From PMG-095 sp049324695 (GTDB lineage Bacteria > Myxococcota_A > Polyangia > Polyangiales > Polyangiaceae): a stretch of DNA of 64,000 nucleotides. The stretch lies in NCBI GenBank assembly GCA_049324695.1, contig JBMOMJ010000056.1, positions 1 through 64,000 of the forward strand. The letters run 5' to 3'. The notes under the pieces were generated by a model, which was not told the origin of the DNA, did no database searches, and saw only the letters and a program-made list of their open reading frames with translations. The translations under genes were made by a program, and so were the position numbers. This document shows positions 8,322 through 16,894 of this stretch, one piece after another. Numbering within the stretch: the first letter of the stretch is position 1; each line of letters starts with the position of its first letter.

Positions 8322-9635
8322 ATGCGACGCTTCGCCGCGCTGGTTTCCGTCGTGTTCGTCGGGTGCGCGGCTCGACCCCAAGCCGCGGCGAGCCGCGCGA
8401 CAGTGGAGCCGCAAGCTTGTGAGGCGCCCGTCGGTTTCACGACGACGCGCGGAGGGATCGGCGGAAGCATCGTGCGCGTCACGTCACTCGCGGCAAATGG
8501 CGAAGGCTCGCTTGCATCGGCGTTAGCGCAGCGCGGCGCGCGCATCGTCGTCTTCGAAGTAGGCGGCGTAATCGACCTCGAGGGACGTTCGCTCGACATA
8601 TTCGAGCCGAATCTGACCATCGCCGGGCAGACCGCACCTTCACCTGGAATTACGCTGGTTCGCGGCGGCATCGAGGTGCACACACACGACGTCGTGATTC
8701 AACACTTGCGTGTTCGCCCGGGCGAGGCTGGTCGCGAAAAGCAGAGTGGCTGGGAGGTAGATGGCATCACGACGGGCAAGGGCGCCGCGGATGTCATCGT
8801 GGATCACTGTTCGCTGTCGTGGGCGACGGACGAAAACTTAACGGCGTCCGGGCCGCGTTTCGACGGCGCGACTCCCGACGCTTGGCGTGCGAGCACTTCA
8901 CACCGCATTACGTTCAGCAACAACATCGTGGCCGAGGGCCTTTCGTTGTCGACGCATCGCAAGGGTGAACATTCGAAGGGCACCTTGGTTCACGACAACG
9001 TGACCGACGTGGCGCTGGTGAGAAACCTGTACCTGAGCAACGTGGAGCGTAGCCCCTATTTCAAGGGCGGCGCGCGCGGCGTCGTGGTCAACAACTGGGT
9101 CGTAAACCCCAGCCATTACGCCATGAAATACGCGCTCAACGCCGACGAATGGGGCGACCACCCACCCCAAACCGGCGCAATGAGTGTCGTTGCCAATGTC
9201 TTCGAGTACGGCCCCGATACGCCAGCGGCCACGGCGCTTCTGTTCGTCGATGGCGTGGGCGCCTGCCAGCTCTACCTAAACGGCAATCTCGCGTTGGATC
9301 GCAATCGTCAGACAGTGCCGCTGGTGAGCGGCAAGAGCCAGCTGCTTTCGCTGCAGATGCAACCGCTTAGCTGGCCAGCCACGTTGCGCGCTCTGCCGGC
9401 AACTGACGTCAAAGCTTTCATCAGCCGCAACGCTGGCGCGCGACCGTGGGATCGTGACGCCACCGATCGACGCGTCATGCGCGATGCGCTGAGCGCGCGT
9501 GGCAAGATCGTAAACAGCGAAAGTGAAGTCGAAGGTTACCCGCAGGTCGCCGCCACACGCGCGCCGTTCGTTGCCGAAGAATGGAACCTAGCGTGCGTTT
9601 CGGCGCAACGTCGGCTCACGCCAACAACGCATTGA
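8322..9635 (+). CDS. pectate lyase-like lipoprotein (right-handed beta-helix)
   Basis: A 437-residue protein. A short signal ends in lipobox VFVGCA (Cys15). The body fits the pectate lyase superfamily fold: N-terminal GSLASALAQ, then repeated beta-helix strands with VVFEVGGVIDL, the VDHCSLSWATDE motif typical of PL1-related proteins, and a later run of Asn-rich coils. Pectate lyases cleave polygalacturonate by beta-elimination with calcium. A lipid anchor implies action at the cell surface. Exact substrate is unproven. Its 3' end overlaps the convergent phhB by 20 bases. Confidence 0.85.
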   Translation: MRRFAALVSVVFVGCAARPQAAASRATVEPQACEAPVGFTTTRGGIGGSIVRVTSLAANGEGSLASALAQRGARIVVFEVGGVIDLEGRSLDIFEPNLTIAGQTAPSPGITLVRGGIEVHTHDVVIQHLRVRPGEAGREKQSGWEVDGITTGKGAADVIVDHCSLSWATDENLTASGPRFDGATPDAWRASTSHRITFSNNIVAEGLSLSTHRKGEHSKGTLVHDNVTDVALVRNLYLSNVERSPYFKGGARGVVVNNWVVNPSHYAMKYALNADEWGDHPPQTGAMSVVANVFEYGPDTPAATALLFVDGVGACQLYLNGNLALDRNRQTVPLVSGKSQLLSLQMQPLSWPATLRALPATDVKAFISRNAGARPWDRDATDRRVMRDALSARGKIVNSESEVEGYPQVAATRAPFVAEEWNLACVSAQRRLTPTTH

Positions 9636-9948
9636 CCTTTGCGGCCGAGATGAAGTCATTTTCGGTGAGCCCACCGACTGCGTGCGTCGTGAAACGCACC
9701 TTACACGTCTTGTAACCCACCTCCAAATCGGGGTGATGGTCTTCGCGATGTGCAACGGCCGCGACGGCGTTCACGAACAACATCGTCTCGGGGAAATCCT
9801 TGAATTCGAAGATTTTCTCGACGCGCGTGTGCGCCGGGTCGACCTCGAAGCCTTCGACTTCCGCGAGGTACCTCGAGAGCTCTTGCTCGGCGATACGCGG
9901 TGTCTCCGAATTACAGGCCGCGCAGCGTCGTTCAACGAGTCGGTTCAT
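9616..9948 (-). CDS. phhB: pterin-4a-carbinolamine dehydratase
   Basis: A 110-residue protein of the PhhB/DCoH family, which dehydrates 4a-hydroxytetrahydrobiopterin to recycle the pterin cofactor of aromatic amino-acid hydroxylases. The active-site EDHHPDLEV segment and the following TTHAVGGLTENDF are clear, and an N-terminal CAAC pair is common in bacterial members. AGGAGG lies 6 bases before the ATG. No hydroxylase gene is in this window. It starts 15 bases after the exonuclease gene stops. Confidence 0.93.
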   Translation of the reverse strand: MNRLVERRCAACNSETPRIAEQELSRYLAEVEGFEVDPAHTRVEKIFEFKDFPETMLFVNAVAAVAHREDHHPDLEVGYKTCKVRFTTHAVGGLTENDFISAAKVNALLA

Positions 9949-9963
9949 GACAATCCTCCTCTT

Positions 9964-10677
9964 CTACATTTCCTCGAGCAGCAGGCGCTTCTCGTTCAGC
10001 GCCGTGGCCACCGGAGCCAGGCGCTCGTCGTTGCGAATGAGCTCGATCAAGCGGCGCATGGCGTTGACGTAGCCATCGCGCTCGAGCTCACCGCGTAAGA
10101 GTTGCACGCGCAAGAAGACACCCGCCGTTTGTGCCACGTCACACAAACAGTAGTTGCGCACTTCTTGCAAACGCCCGGCGTGCACCAAGGGCCCGACGTC
10201 TTTCCCATCCACGCCGACTTTGCCAGGCATGCCACAAAGCTTGGCGATCACGTCGAGGCGCGATGGCTTGGCCGCACCGAAGTCCGCGACGTAGTCCATC
10301 AAGTCGAGATGCCCTTCGGGCGAAAAGCGGTAGCGAACTTCTCGCGTGCGATAGTAATGGCGCAGGGGAATTCCGTAGCGCAGGCAGCGCGTCGCGATCA
10401 CCGGCAGATCGAAGCCGCGGCCATTGAACGTCACGAGGCAAGGTCGGCGTTCCTCCAAAAGCTTGGCAAAATCCGCAAGGATGCCCGGCTCGTCTTTGGA
10501 TTCACTCATCACGCCGATGCGCCTCGGCTCGTAACCAACATCGAACAGCAGCGCGCCGATCACGACGATCTTGTGGTGCGGCGGCGCAGGCAGCCGTTCG
10601 ACTTCACCGGTCGCGATGATGGGCAGCTCGGGATCGAGCACGGTCTCGATGTCGAGCACCAGGAATGAGGTCGCCAA
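9964..10677 (-). CDS. predicted 3'-5' exonuclease (DEDDy, PolB-exonuclease-like)
   Basis: A 237-residue protein matching the stand-alone DEDDy exonucleases related to the proofreading domain of family B polymerases. Visible motifs in order are LDIET (Asp9 and Glu11), VTFNGRGFDLP, HLDLMDYV and the Y-x-x-x-D of NYCLCD. The likely substrate is DNA or RNA 3' ends; none is known. The frame starts at TTG (10677); no ATG lies near the conserved beginning. It is upstream of phhB in the same direction. Confidence 0.8.
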   Translation of the reverse strand: MATSFLVLDIETVLDPELPIIATGEVERLPAPPHHKIVVIGALLFDVGYEPRRIGVMSESKDEPGILADFAKLLEERRPCLVTFNGRGFDLPVIATRCLRYGIPLRHYYRTREVRYRFSPEGHLDLMDYVADFGAAKPSRLDVIAKLCGMPGKVGVDGKDVGPLVHAGRLQEVRNYCLCDVAQTAGVFLRVQLLRGELERDGYVNAMRRLIELIRNDERLAPVATALNEKRLLLEEM

Positions 10678-11003
10678 GCGCCCGGAGCATTGAGGCGGTT
10701 GCGAGCTGGGTCAATGCGAGCGCCGCGTCACTCGCGGTCGATCTGCCGCAAAAACCCGGCATTTTCGCGAACCTCGCTGGCTCGCCATGGCCCGCCGCGG
10801 GTGCTCGATGCGATGGTCGCAACAGGCCGGCCGCTGGATAAATCTCGAATTATTTCCGGTCCGTTGACAGAGGCGGACGCCCGTGGTCACGTGGCCGAAC
10901 CGCGCGGGAGCGGCTGCGCCAGGTGGTCTTCCCCGTGGTAAGCGGACGTGATTGCCCCCCGGCCGCGCAACGAGCGCCCGGGGGCGCGCCCGAACGGCGA
11001 GCC
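10678..11003. other. intergenic region upstream of the RNase E/G gene
   Basis: A 326-base stretch with no convincing gene. It holds an AT-rich patch at 10838-10856, a perfect TTGACA at 10864-10869 with only a poor -10 match 17 bases downstream, and, just before the RNase start, a GC hairpin with arms GCCCCC (10954-10959) and GGGGGC (10980-10985). In Escherichia coli, RNase E controls its own leader RNA; a similar role here is only a guess. Confidence 0.4.
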
Positions 11004-13199
11004 ATGCCTCGAAATACTCTTGTTATCAATTGCGACATCCGTGAGACGCGAGTCGCCCTGATCGAGGGCGGCGTCATCGCCGAGCTTCAGATCGAGCGCG
11101 CCGGGTCTCGCGGCACCGTGGGCAACATCGTACTCGGCCGGGTTACGCGCGTGCTGCCCGGCATGCAAGCAGCGTTCATCGACGTCGGGATGGAGCGCGC
11201 CGCGTTCCTCCACGTGGAAGACTTGATCCGGCCGGACGACTTCGACGCCTATTTGGCGGGAGCGCGACGGCACGACGAAGGTGAGCGCTGGAACAAAGGC
11301 GAGGGCGGGAAGCGTCGGGGGACGGCTCCCGCTCAGGCCACGAGCGACGACGACGAAGACGACGAGGATGATGACGAAGACGACGTCTCTTCGCCGATCG
11401 CCGCGCCTCCTCCCAGCGAAGTCGACGACGAGGACGACGACGACGACGCACCCGAAGAGGAAGAAGAGGAGGAAGAAGAGGTCGAGGAGCAAGAAGTCGA
11501 CCCCGAAGAGGAAGACGTCGCCGAGGTGGCTCAGGCAGACGATGACTCCGCGGAAACCATCGCTGAGCAAGAAGCCGCCGCCGAACCGCTGCCAGAGACC
11601 GAGAGCGACGACGAAGATGAGGAAGTCGCTGTCGAGGCAGAGACCGACGAGGACGACGAAGACGTTACCGAGGGCGAAGGCGAGCTCGCTGCCGAGGGCG
11701 CTGCAACCACGAACGGGGAAGCCGCGGAGCCTGCGCTTTCTCGCCGCCGTCGCCGCCGTCGACGCCGCCGAGGTCGTGGCGAAGGCCAAAATTCGAGCCC
11801 TAACGCGAGCGAGGGGCCGATTGAAGTGCGTGAGGCGCGGCCCCCAGCGCGCCCGGCTCGCCCGGAGCGCCGGCAAGATCGCGCCGAGCGTGGCACGCGT
11901 GCGGATCGCAGTGCACGCGATCGCGGCGCCAAAGAGTCCAGCGCCGACAAAGACGCGCGTCGCGTCAAAGGCATCCCGCGTGTCTCACGCTCCGTGCCCA
12001 TCACGGAGGTGGTGAAGGAAGGTGACGAAGTCATCGTGCAGGTCTCGAAAGAGCCGATCGGCACGAAGGGCGCACGTGTCACCAGCCACGTTTCGCTGCC
12101 CGGGCGCTACGTCGTGTACCTGCCGACGGTCGACCACGTCGGAGTGTCGAAGCGCATTGGCTCCGCACGAGAACGCGCCCGCTTGCGTCAGGTGGTGGAT
12201 ACATTGAAGCCGCCGTCCGGCGGCGTGATCGTGCGCACCGTAGCCGAAGGCCTGACCAAGAAGGACTTGAAGTCCGACATTGGTTACCTGGTGCGGCTAT
12301 GGGACGACGTGCTGAAGAAGCGCGCCGGCGCCAAGGCACCCTGCGTGCTCTACACCGAGCTCGACTCGGTGTTGAAGACGGCGCGCGATTTGTTCACCGA
12401 CGAAATCGAGAGCATCGTCATCGACGACAAGGCCGAGTACGCGCGCCTGGTGCGCTTCGTCGAGATGTTCATGCCCTCGCGCGTGAAGGACATTCACTAC
12501 TACTCCGGCGACGAGCCAATCTTCGATGCGTACGGCATCGAGGACGAGATCTCGCGAGCGCTGAGCCGCAAGGTGCCGCTGCCGAGCGGTGGTTACCTGA
12601 TCATCGACCAGGCCGAAGCGTTGACGGCGATCGACGTGAATACCGGTCGTTTCGTCGGCAAGGGCAGCAAAGATCTCGAAGAGACGGCGCTGAAGACCAA
12701 CCTGGAAGCGGTCGAGGAAATCGCCTACCAGCTACGCTTCCGCAATATCGGCGGACTGGTGATTTTGGATTTGATCGATATGGACGCGCCGGCGAGCCGC
12801 GAAAAGGTCTGGCGCGCCCTCGAACAGCGCCTCGCCAAAGACAAAGCCAAAACCACGATCAACCGCATCAGCGAGCTCGGGCTCATCGAGATGACGCGCA
12901 AGCGCACGCGCGAGAGCCTGACCCGCACGATGCACGAGACGTGTTTCTACTGCGACGGCACCGGGCAAATTCAGTCGCGTACCACGATCGCCTATGAAAT
13001 CTTGCGCCAAATCCGGCGTGAGCGGCACAACCTCGCCGGCTACTCGGTGGTGGTGAACGCGCACCCCGCGGTGGTCGATCTGATGACGGGCGACGAGCGC
13101 GAAGCGGTAACCGAGGCCGAGCGTCGCTATATGCGGCGCATCGAGTTCAACCCGCGCCGCGAGTACCACATCGAGCAATTCGATCTACAGGGCAAGTAA
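11004..13199 (+). CDS. Rne/Rng-family ribonuclease with large acidic insertion
   Basis: A 731-residue endoribonuclease of the RNase E/G family. The ATG at 11004 is chosen because the conserved sequence starts there. Residues 1-88 begin the S1 domain; about 89-332 are an insertion of Asp/Glu runs, including nine Glu in a row, ending in an Arg tract (247-256) and an Arg/Ala-rich linker; the S1 domain then resumes at EVIVQVSKE. The catalytic aspartates are in TAIDVNTG (Asp544) and ILDLIDMD (Asp589). A CxxC zinc-link (CFYCDGTG) is present. The long C-terminal degradosome scaffold of enterobacterial RNase E is missing, so the insertion may take that role. Confidence 0.93.
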   Translation: MPRNTLVINCDIRETRVALIEGGVIAELQIERAGSRGTVGNIVLGRVTRVLPGMQAAFIDVGMERAAFLHVEDLIRPDDFDAYLAGARRHDEGERWNKGEGGKRRGTAPAQATSDDDEDDEDDDEDDVSSPIAAPPPSEVDDEDDDDDAPEEEEEEEEEVEEQEVDPEEEDVAEVAQADDDSAETIAEQEAAAEPLPETESDDEDEEVAVEAETDEDDEDVTEGEGELAAEGAATTNGEAAEPALSRRRRRRRRRRGRGEGQNSSPNASEGPIEVREARPPARPARPERRQDRAERGTRADRSARDRGAKESSADKDARRVKGIPRVSRSVPITEVVKEGDEVIVQVSKEPIGTKGARVTSHVSLPGRYVVYLPTVDHVGVSKRIGSARERARLRQVVDTLKPPSGGVIVRTVAEGLTKKDLKSDIGYLVRLWDDVLKKRAGAKAPCVLYTELDSVLKTARDLFTDEIESIVIDDKAEYARLVRFVEMFMPSRVKDIHYYSGDEPIFDAYGIEDEISRALSRKVPLPSGGYLIIDQAEALTAIDVNTGRFVGKGSKDLEETALKTNLEAVEEIAYQLRFRNIGGLVILDLIDMDAPASREKVWRALEQRLAKDKAKTTINRISELGLIEMTRKRTRESLTRTMHETCFYCDGTGQIQSRTTIAYEILRQIRRERHNLAGYSVVVNAHPAVVDLMTGDEREAVTEAERRYMRRIEFNPRREYHIEQFDLQGK

Positions 13200-13219
13200 C
13201 TCGATCGAGGGAGGCGGCC

Positions 13220-13552
13220 ATGCCGAGCGGACGCAAGGACGAGCGAGTCACGATCAACAAGGAATTCGAATCGTTCGATCAGTTCATGAGCGAGTACGTG
13301 ACGAACCTGTCACGCACCGGTGCATTCATTCGCACCAGCACACCCTTGCCCGTCGGCACGGAGGTCGACCTGCGTTTCACCGTCGTTCTCGAAGGAGTCG
13401 AAACCATCGAGGGCATCGGCGAGGTGGTGCGAATCGAAACCAATCCGCCGGGCATGGGCGTCGCGTTCAAGAAGCTGAACAGCTACTCGCAAGAGCTCAT
13501 CGAGCGGCTCCTCACGCGCAACGAGAAGGGCGAAAAAGGCAGCGGAACCTAG
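13220..13552 (+). CDS. PilZ-domain protein (c-di-GMP binding motifs intact)
   Basis: A 110-residue single-domain PilZ protein of the type expanded in myxobacteria. Both nucleotide-contact motifs are present: RxxxR as RKDER (Arg5, Arg9) and NxSxxG as NLSRTG (Asn29 to Gly34). It should bind cyclic di-GMP and relay it to a partner. It begins 20 bases after the RNase stop with GGGAGG upstream of the ATG, so it is probably cotranscribed with the RNase. Confidence 0.9.
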   Translation: MPSGRKDERVTINKEFESFDQFMSEYVTNLSRTGAFIRTSTPLPVGTEVDLRFTVVLEGVETIEGIGEVVRIETNPPGMGVAFKKLNSYSQELIERLLTRNEKGEKGSGT

Positions 13553-13565
13553 GCCGCGTGCTCGC

Positions 13566-14897
13566 TCATTTGGCTGCCGACGAACAGCCGACGAACGCCT
13601 GAATGCGAGCCGCGGGGTCTGCTTTGATGCGTCGGCAGGCGGTTGAGCACAAGCTGACGAAGCCGTCGCCGAGTTGCCAGCCCTCGCTGCAACTCACAGA
13701 AGCATCTCGACGCAGCAACGTGCGCGTGCCGTCGCCCGCCACGTAAACCAGGTTCAGAGTGCTGGCGTCGCTGCTGAGCCCGGCAGGCAATTGGTAGCTG
13801 CAGCTCGTCACCGACGCCGCGATCTCGGCGAGGCTTTGCCGCAGTGCCGCGCCGAAGTCGGCGCTCTGGGTGAGATCGATGTGGCAGAAGTTGGGGCCAG
13901 CATTCGAGCAGCCGGCAGGAGCTGTGCCGCCAGCGCTCGCCGCCGCGGATAGCCATGCCGAGCGTGCGTCTTGGCCATTGATTGATTCCTCGCTACCAGG
14001 CGCGCCGACGATGAACGTTCGAATGTCGCCCTGAGCGGCCTGCTCGATGAGAGCTACGATAGGCGCTGGGTCCACCACTTCGGTACCAGGGTTGGGACCG
14101 AGCCCGCAGCCCGGCGCCACCGTCGGTGCGCCATCCGTCAGCAAAACCATGTAGCGAGTGCCGATCATCTTCGATGCGAGCAAGCCGAGGTCGAGCCCAG
14201 CCTCGTACGCATCGAACGTCGGTGTCACCGATTGAGGCTCCACGGCGGCGATCGCACTCGTGAGCGCCACGCGCTGCGCCGAGCCAGCTGTGCCCAAGCG
14301 ATCGACTGGGATCATCGCGTCGGTGCGCACGCACTGGGACGCGGTCACTCGCATGTTCGGGAAGAACAAGAGCCCCACGCCGGTCGAATTCGGTAGTTCA
14401 TCGATCGCGGAGATCAGTGCTTCACGCGTTACTTCCCACTTGCTGACGGCGCCCCCCTGCACCGACTCGTTCATCGATCCACTAGTATCGACGACGAACT
14501 CGAGGATGGGCGGGATGAGCTCAGCATCGCTGCGCGACGTAACGCATCCCATGCGCTCCAGGTCTTCGACACTCGAAGCGTTGCCGGAGCCTTTGCCCGC
14601 GCCACCGCCAGCCTGCGCTCCACCGCCGCTGCTGGTGCCACCCGCTGCGGTCCCGCCTTGCGCAGCCGTTGCGCCACCAGTACCGACGGCCGAGCCGCCC
14701 TGCGCACCCGCCGCGCCCGCTTGCGAGTTGCCTCCGCCGCGACCTCCCGCGCTGGCGTCAACACCGCCGTTCGAGGCCGCGCCACCGGTCGACGTCGCCC
14801 CGCCGGCATTCGACTCCGACTTGTCTTGCCCTCCGCAGGAACTCACCAGAGCAGCAAGCGCCCCGAGGACGGCAATCCCGCAACCACCAATGCGCAT
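13566..14897 (-). CDS. von Willebrand factor A domain lipoprotein
   Basis: A 443-residue protein. The ATG at 14897 places a lipobox (LVSSC) at the right distance; the longer frame adds 13 residues. After the lipid Cys comes a Gly/Ser/Ala-rich linker of about 85 residues with repeated GGA-type units, then a vWA domain with the metal-binding DTSGS, a threonine in SVTPTFDA, and LTDGAP. A Cys-rich region follows to the end. vWA domains usually bind other proteins through a metal ion. It is likely surface exposed on a flexible stalk. The organism-type clue is the stalk composition. Confidence 0.85.
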   Translation of the reverse strand: MRIGGCGIAVLGALAALVSSCGGQDKSESNAGGATSTGGAASNGGVDASAGGRGGGNSQAGAAGAQGGSAVGTGGATAAQGGTAAGGTSSGGGAQAGGGAGKGSGNASSVEDLERMGCVTSRSDAELIPPILEFVVDTSGSMNESVQGGAVSKWEVTREALISAIDELPNSTGVGLLFFPNMRVTASQCVRTDAMIPVDRLGTAGSAQRVALTSAIAAVEPQSVTPTFDAYEAGLDLGLLASKMIGTRYMVLLTDGAPTVAPGCGLGPNPGTEVVDPAPIVALIEQAAQGDIRTFIVGAPGSEESINGQDARSAWLSAAASAGGTAPAGCSNAGPNFCHIDLTQSADFGAALRQSLAEIAASVTSCSYQLPAGLSSDASTLNLVYVAGDGTRTLLRRDASVSCSEGWQLGDGFVSLCSTACRRIKADPAARIQAFVGCSSAAK

Positions 14898-15020
14898 CGT
14901 CTCTGAGTGTACAGAGGCTTCCGCGATTACGTACATTTCATCGGCCTGAGCCTTTGTTCAGGCGCCGCACGAAGCGTCGGCTTGCAGACTGAAGAGGGTC
15001 GCACTAGACCTGCCGCCGCC

Positions 15021-15152
15021 ATGTACCTCGCCAAGACCAAGTCCCCGCGCAAGACCAACCGCAAGCGCTCGGCTCGCCTTCGCGCCGCCGCCAAGTCCAA
15101 AAACAAGAAGCGCCAACGCGGCATGGGAACGCTCAGCAAGCGTCGCAGCTGA
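15021..15152 (+). CDS. small highly basic protein (43 aa)
   Basis: A 43-residue reading frame in which about half the residues are Lys or Arg, with almost every third codon base G or C as in neighbouring genes. This argues that it is coding. It has no hydrophobic segment. Size and charge resemble small ribosome- or nucleic-acid-binding proteins, but I recognise no family. No good ribosome site precedes the ATG. It converges on glycerate kinase with 6 bases between stops. Confidence 0.55.
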   Translation: MYLAKTKSPRKTNRKRSARLRAAAKSKNKKRQRGMGTLSKRRS

Positions 15153-15158
15153 GGTCCT

Positions 15159-16274
15159 TTAAGGCGCCGCAGCAGCGGCCCTTCCCAATACGAAGACGCG
15201 CAGCGCTTGCTCCGCAGTGAGTGAAAGCCACGCGCAAGCCAACGTCTGCGCGTCTTTCAGTTCGCACGGCTCGCGGGTAATGGATAGCACCGCCGCGACG
15301 TCGCTGTTCATCGCTGCGAACTCTGCGACGGCCCCGGCTAACACCAGCGTAGGAACACCGTGCACGCGAGCACGGCGCGCGACGCCGACGGGACCTTTGT
15401 TGAGTGCACTCTGAGCGTCGAAGCGGCCCTCGGCGCTGACAACGAGCGACGCACCCACCAGAGCGGCATCGAAACCGATCGCATCGAGCACGAAATCGAT
15501 GCCGCGCACTGCCTGCGCGCCGAGCACTGCGCAGAGCGACGCCGGAATTCCGCCGGCCGCTCCTGCTCCCGCAAACGCAGCTCCGGCACCGAGAACACCG
15601 CCGAGCCGGCGCAAGCCGCGCTCGATTTCGGGCAAGTCTTCGGAACGGGCGCCCTTTTGCGGCGCGAACTCGATGGCTCCCGCGAGCTCGACGTCGACGT
15701 CACACAAAATCGTCCAACGCGCGCTGCGAGCCGAAGCGATCAGCGCTGAAGTGTCGAGCCTGGCAAGCTCCGGCAACGAGCGTGCGTTGGGCAAAAGCTC
15801 GTGACCAGCAGCATCGAGCGGACGCACGCCGAGCGCTTTGAGCAATCCCAAGCCGCCGTCGACGCAAGCGCTGCCGCCGACGCCGAGAATGATTTCGCGC
15901 GCACCCGCAGCGAGTGCTGCGTGCACGAGCTCGCCGGTGCCAAAGCTCGAAGCGAAAAATACGTCGCGCTCGTCGTGAGCGAGCCGCCCGAGCCCACTCG
16001 CCGACGCCACATCGATGACGGCGCGTTCGCCAGGCAAAAGCCCATAACTCGCCTCGATCGGACGACCCAGCGCGTCGTGCGCCGGCGCACTCCGCAGATC
16101 TCCCTTCAACGCGCGCACCAACACTTCGGCGCTGCCATCGCCACCATCAGCAATGGGAAGCAGCGCGAGCTCGAGCTCCGGCTGCGCTCGCCGCAGTCCG
16201 GCTGCGATGGCGTGGGCTGCCTGTTCGGCGCTGAGCGCGCCTTTCAGCGCGTTCGGCGCGACCACGATCTTCAT
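15159..16274 (-). CDS. glxK: glycerate kinase (GlxK family)
   Basis: A 371-residue enzyme phosphorylating D-glycerate with ATP. The ATG at 16274 starts the conserved MKIVVAPNALKG; the upstream 34 codons are Arg-rich and unlike the family. Other hallmarks are PIADGGDGS, a GVGGSACVDGGLG glycine loop and, near the end, FDAQSALNKGP. No glyoxylate genes are adjacent. It is the last gene of the mglB-mglA-recX run, 53 bases after recX. Confidence 0.93.
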   Translation of the reverse strand: MKIVVAPNALKGALSAEQAAHAIAAGLRRAQPELELALLPIADGGDGSAEVLVRALKGDLRSAPAHDALGRPIEASYGLLPGERAVIDVASASGLGRLAHDERDVFFASSFGTGELVHAALAAGAREIILGVGGSACVDGGLGLLKALGVRPLDAAGHELLPNARSLPELARLDTSALIASARSARWTILCDVDVELAGAIEFAPQKGARSEDLPEIERGLRRLGGVLGAGAAFAGAGAAGGIPASLCAVLGAQAVRGIDFVLDAIGFDAALVGASLVVSAEGRFDAQSALNKGPVGVARRARVHGVPTLVLAGAVAEFAAMNSDVAAVLSITREPCELKDAQTLACAWLSLTAEQALRVFVLGRAAAAAP

Positions 16275-16327
16275 GCGCGCCTCGGAAGCCTCGGAACGCA
16301 TGCCATGGCTCGACGATAGCGCAGCCG

Positions 16328-16879
16328 TCAGAATTCGTCGTCGGCTACGTCGCCGGCGCCGAGCGCCTTGCGGCACGTATCGAAATCGAAGCCGGCGCGG
16401 GCCAAAACAGCCAAATCTTTACGGCGCTTTTCGGCTCGTTCGGCCTCAGGTCGAAACATGCCGAGGCGCCGCTTTTGCACGAGCGCCTTGGCTGCGGCGA
16501 GCTCCGCGTCGCGATTCTCGCGGCGGTCGGCGCCCAGTGCGGCTTCGATGGATGCAGCGCCCACTCCTTGCGTGGACAGCTTGTAGGAGATGGCGCGCGC
16601 CGATTTGCCCCGCGCACGCAAACTGCGCACGGCGTTGTGAGCCAGGCGCTCGTCATCGAGCAGGCCCGAAGCCTGATAACGATCGAGCAGCTCGCGCAGC
16701 GACGCACGCAGCACCGGCAGCTGCTCCGGCGCCGCCTTCTGCGCGAGCCAGCGCTCGAGATGCTCAGTCAACTTGGTGCGACTCGCGTCGCGCCGATTGA
16801 GGTAGCGAAGCGCTGCGTTGGCGAGCGCCGCAGCGTCCACGCTGAGAGGCGGCGCTGCCGGCTTTTTCTGCCGTGCCAT
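16328..16879 (-). CDS. recX: RecX-family regulatory protein
   Basis: A 183-residue Arg/Lys/Ala-rich helical protein resembling RecX, which caps or displaces RecA filaments. The three-helix repeats are visible as ALRYLNRRDASRTKL, LDRYQASGLLDDERLA and the ARGKSARAISYKL block. GAGGGG precedes the ATG at 16879, favouring it over a GTG 12 bases earlier. It follows mglA by 15 bases, not recA as is common. The N-terminal 20 residues are basic and poorly conserved. Confidence 0.85.
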   Translation of the reverse strand: MARQKKPAAPPLSVDAAALANAALRYLNRRDASRTKLTEHLERWLAQKAAPEQLPVLRASLRELLDRYQASGLLDDERLAHNAVRSLRARGKSARAISYKLSTQGVGAASIEAALGADRRENRDAELAAAKALVQKRRLGMFRPEAERAEKRRKDLAVLARAGFDFDTCRKALGAGDVADDEF

Positions 16880-16894
16880 GCGCCCCCTCACCGT

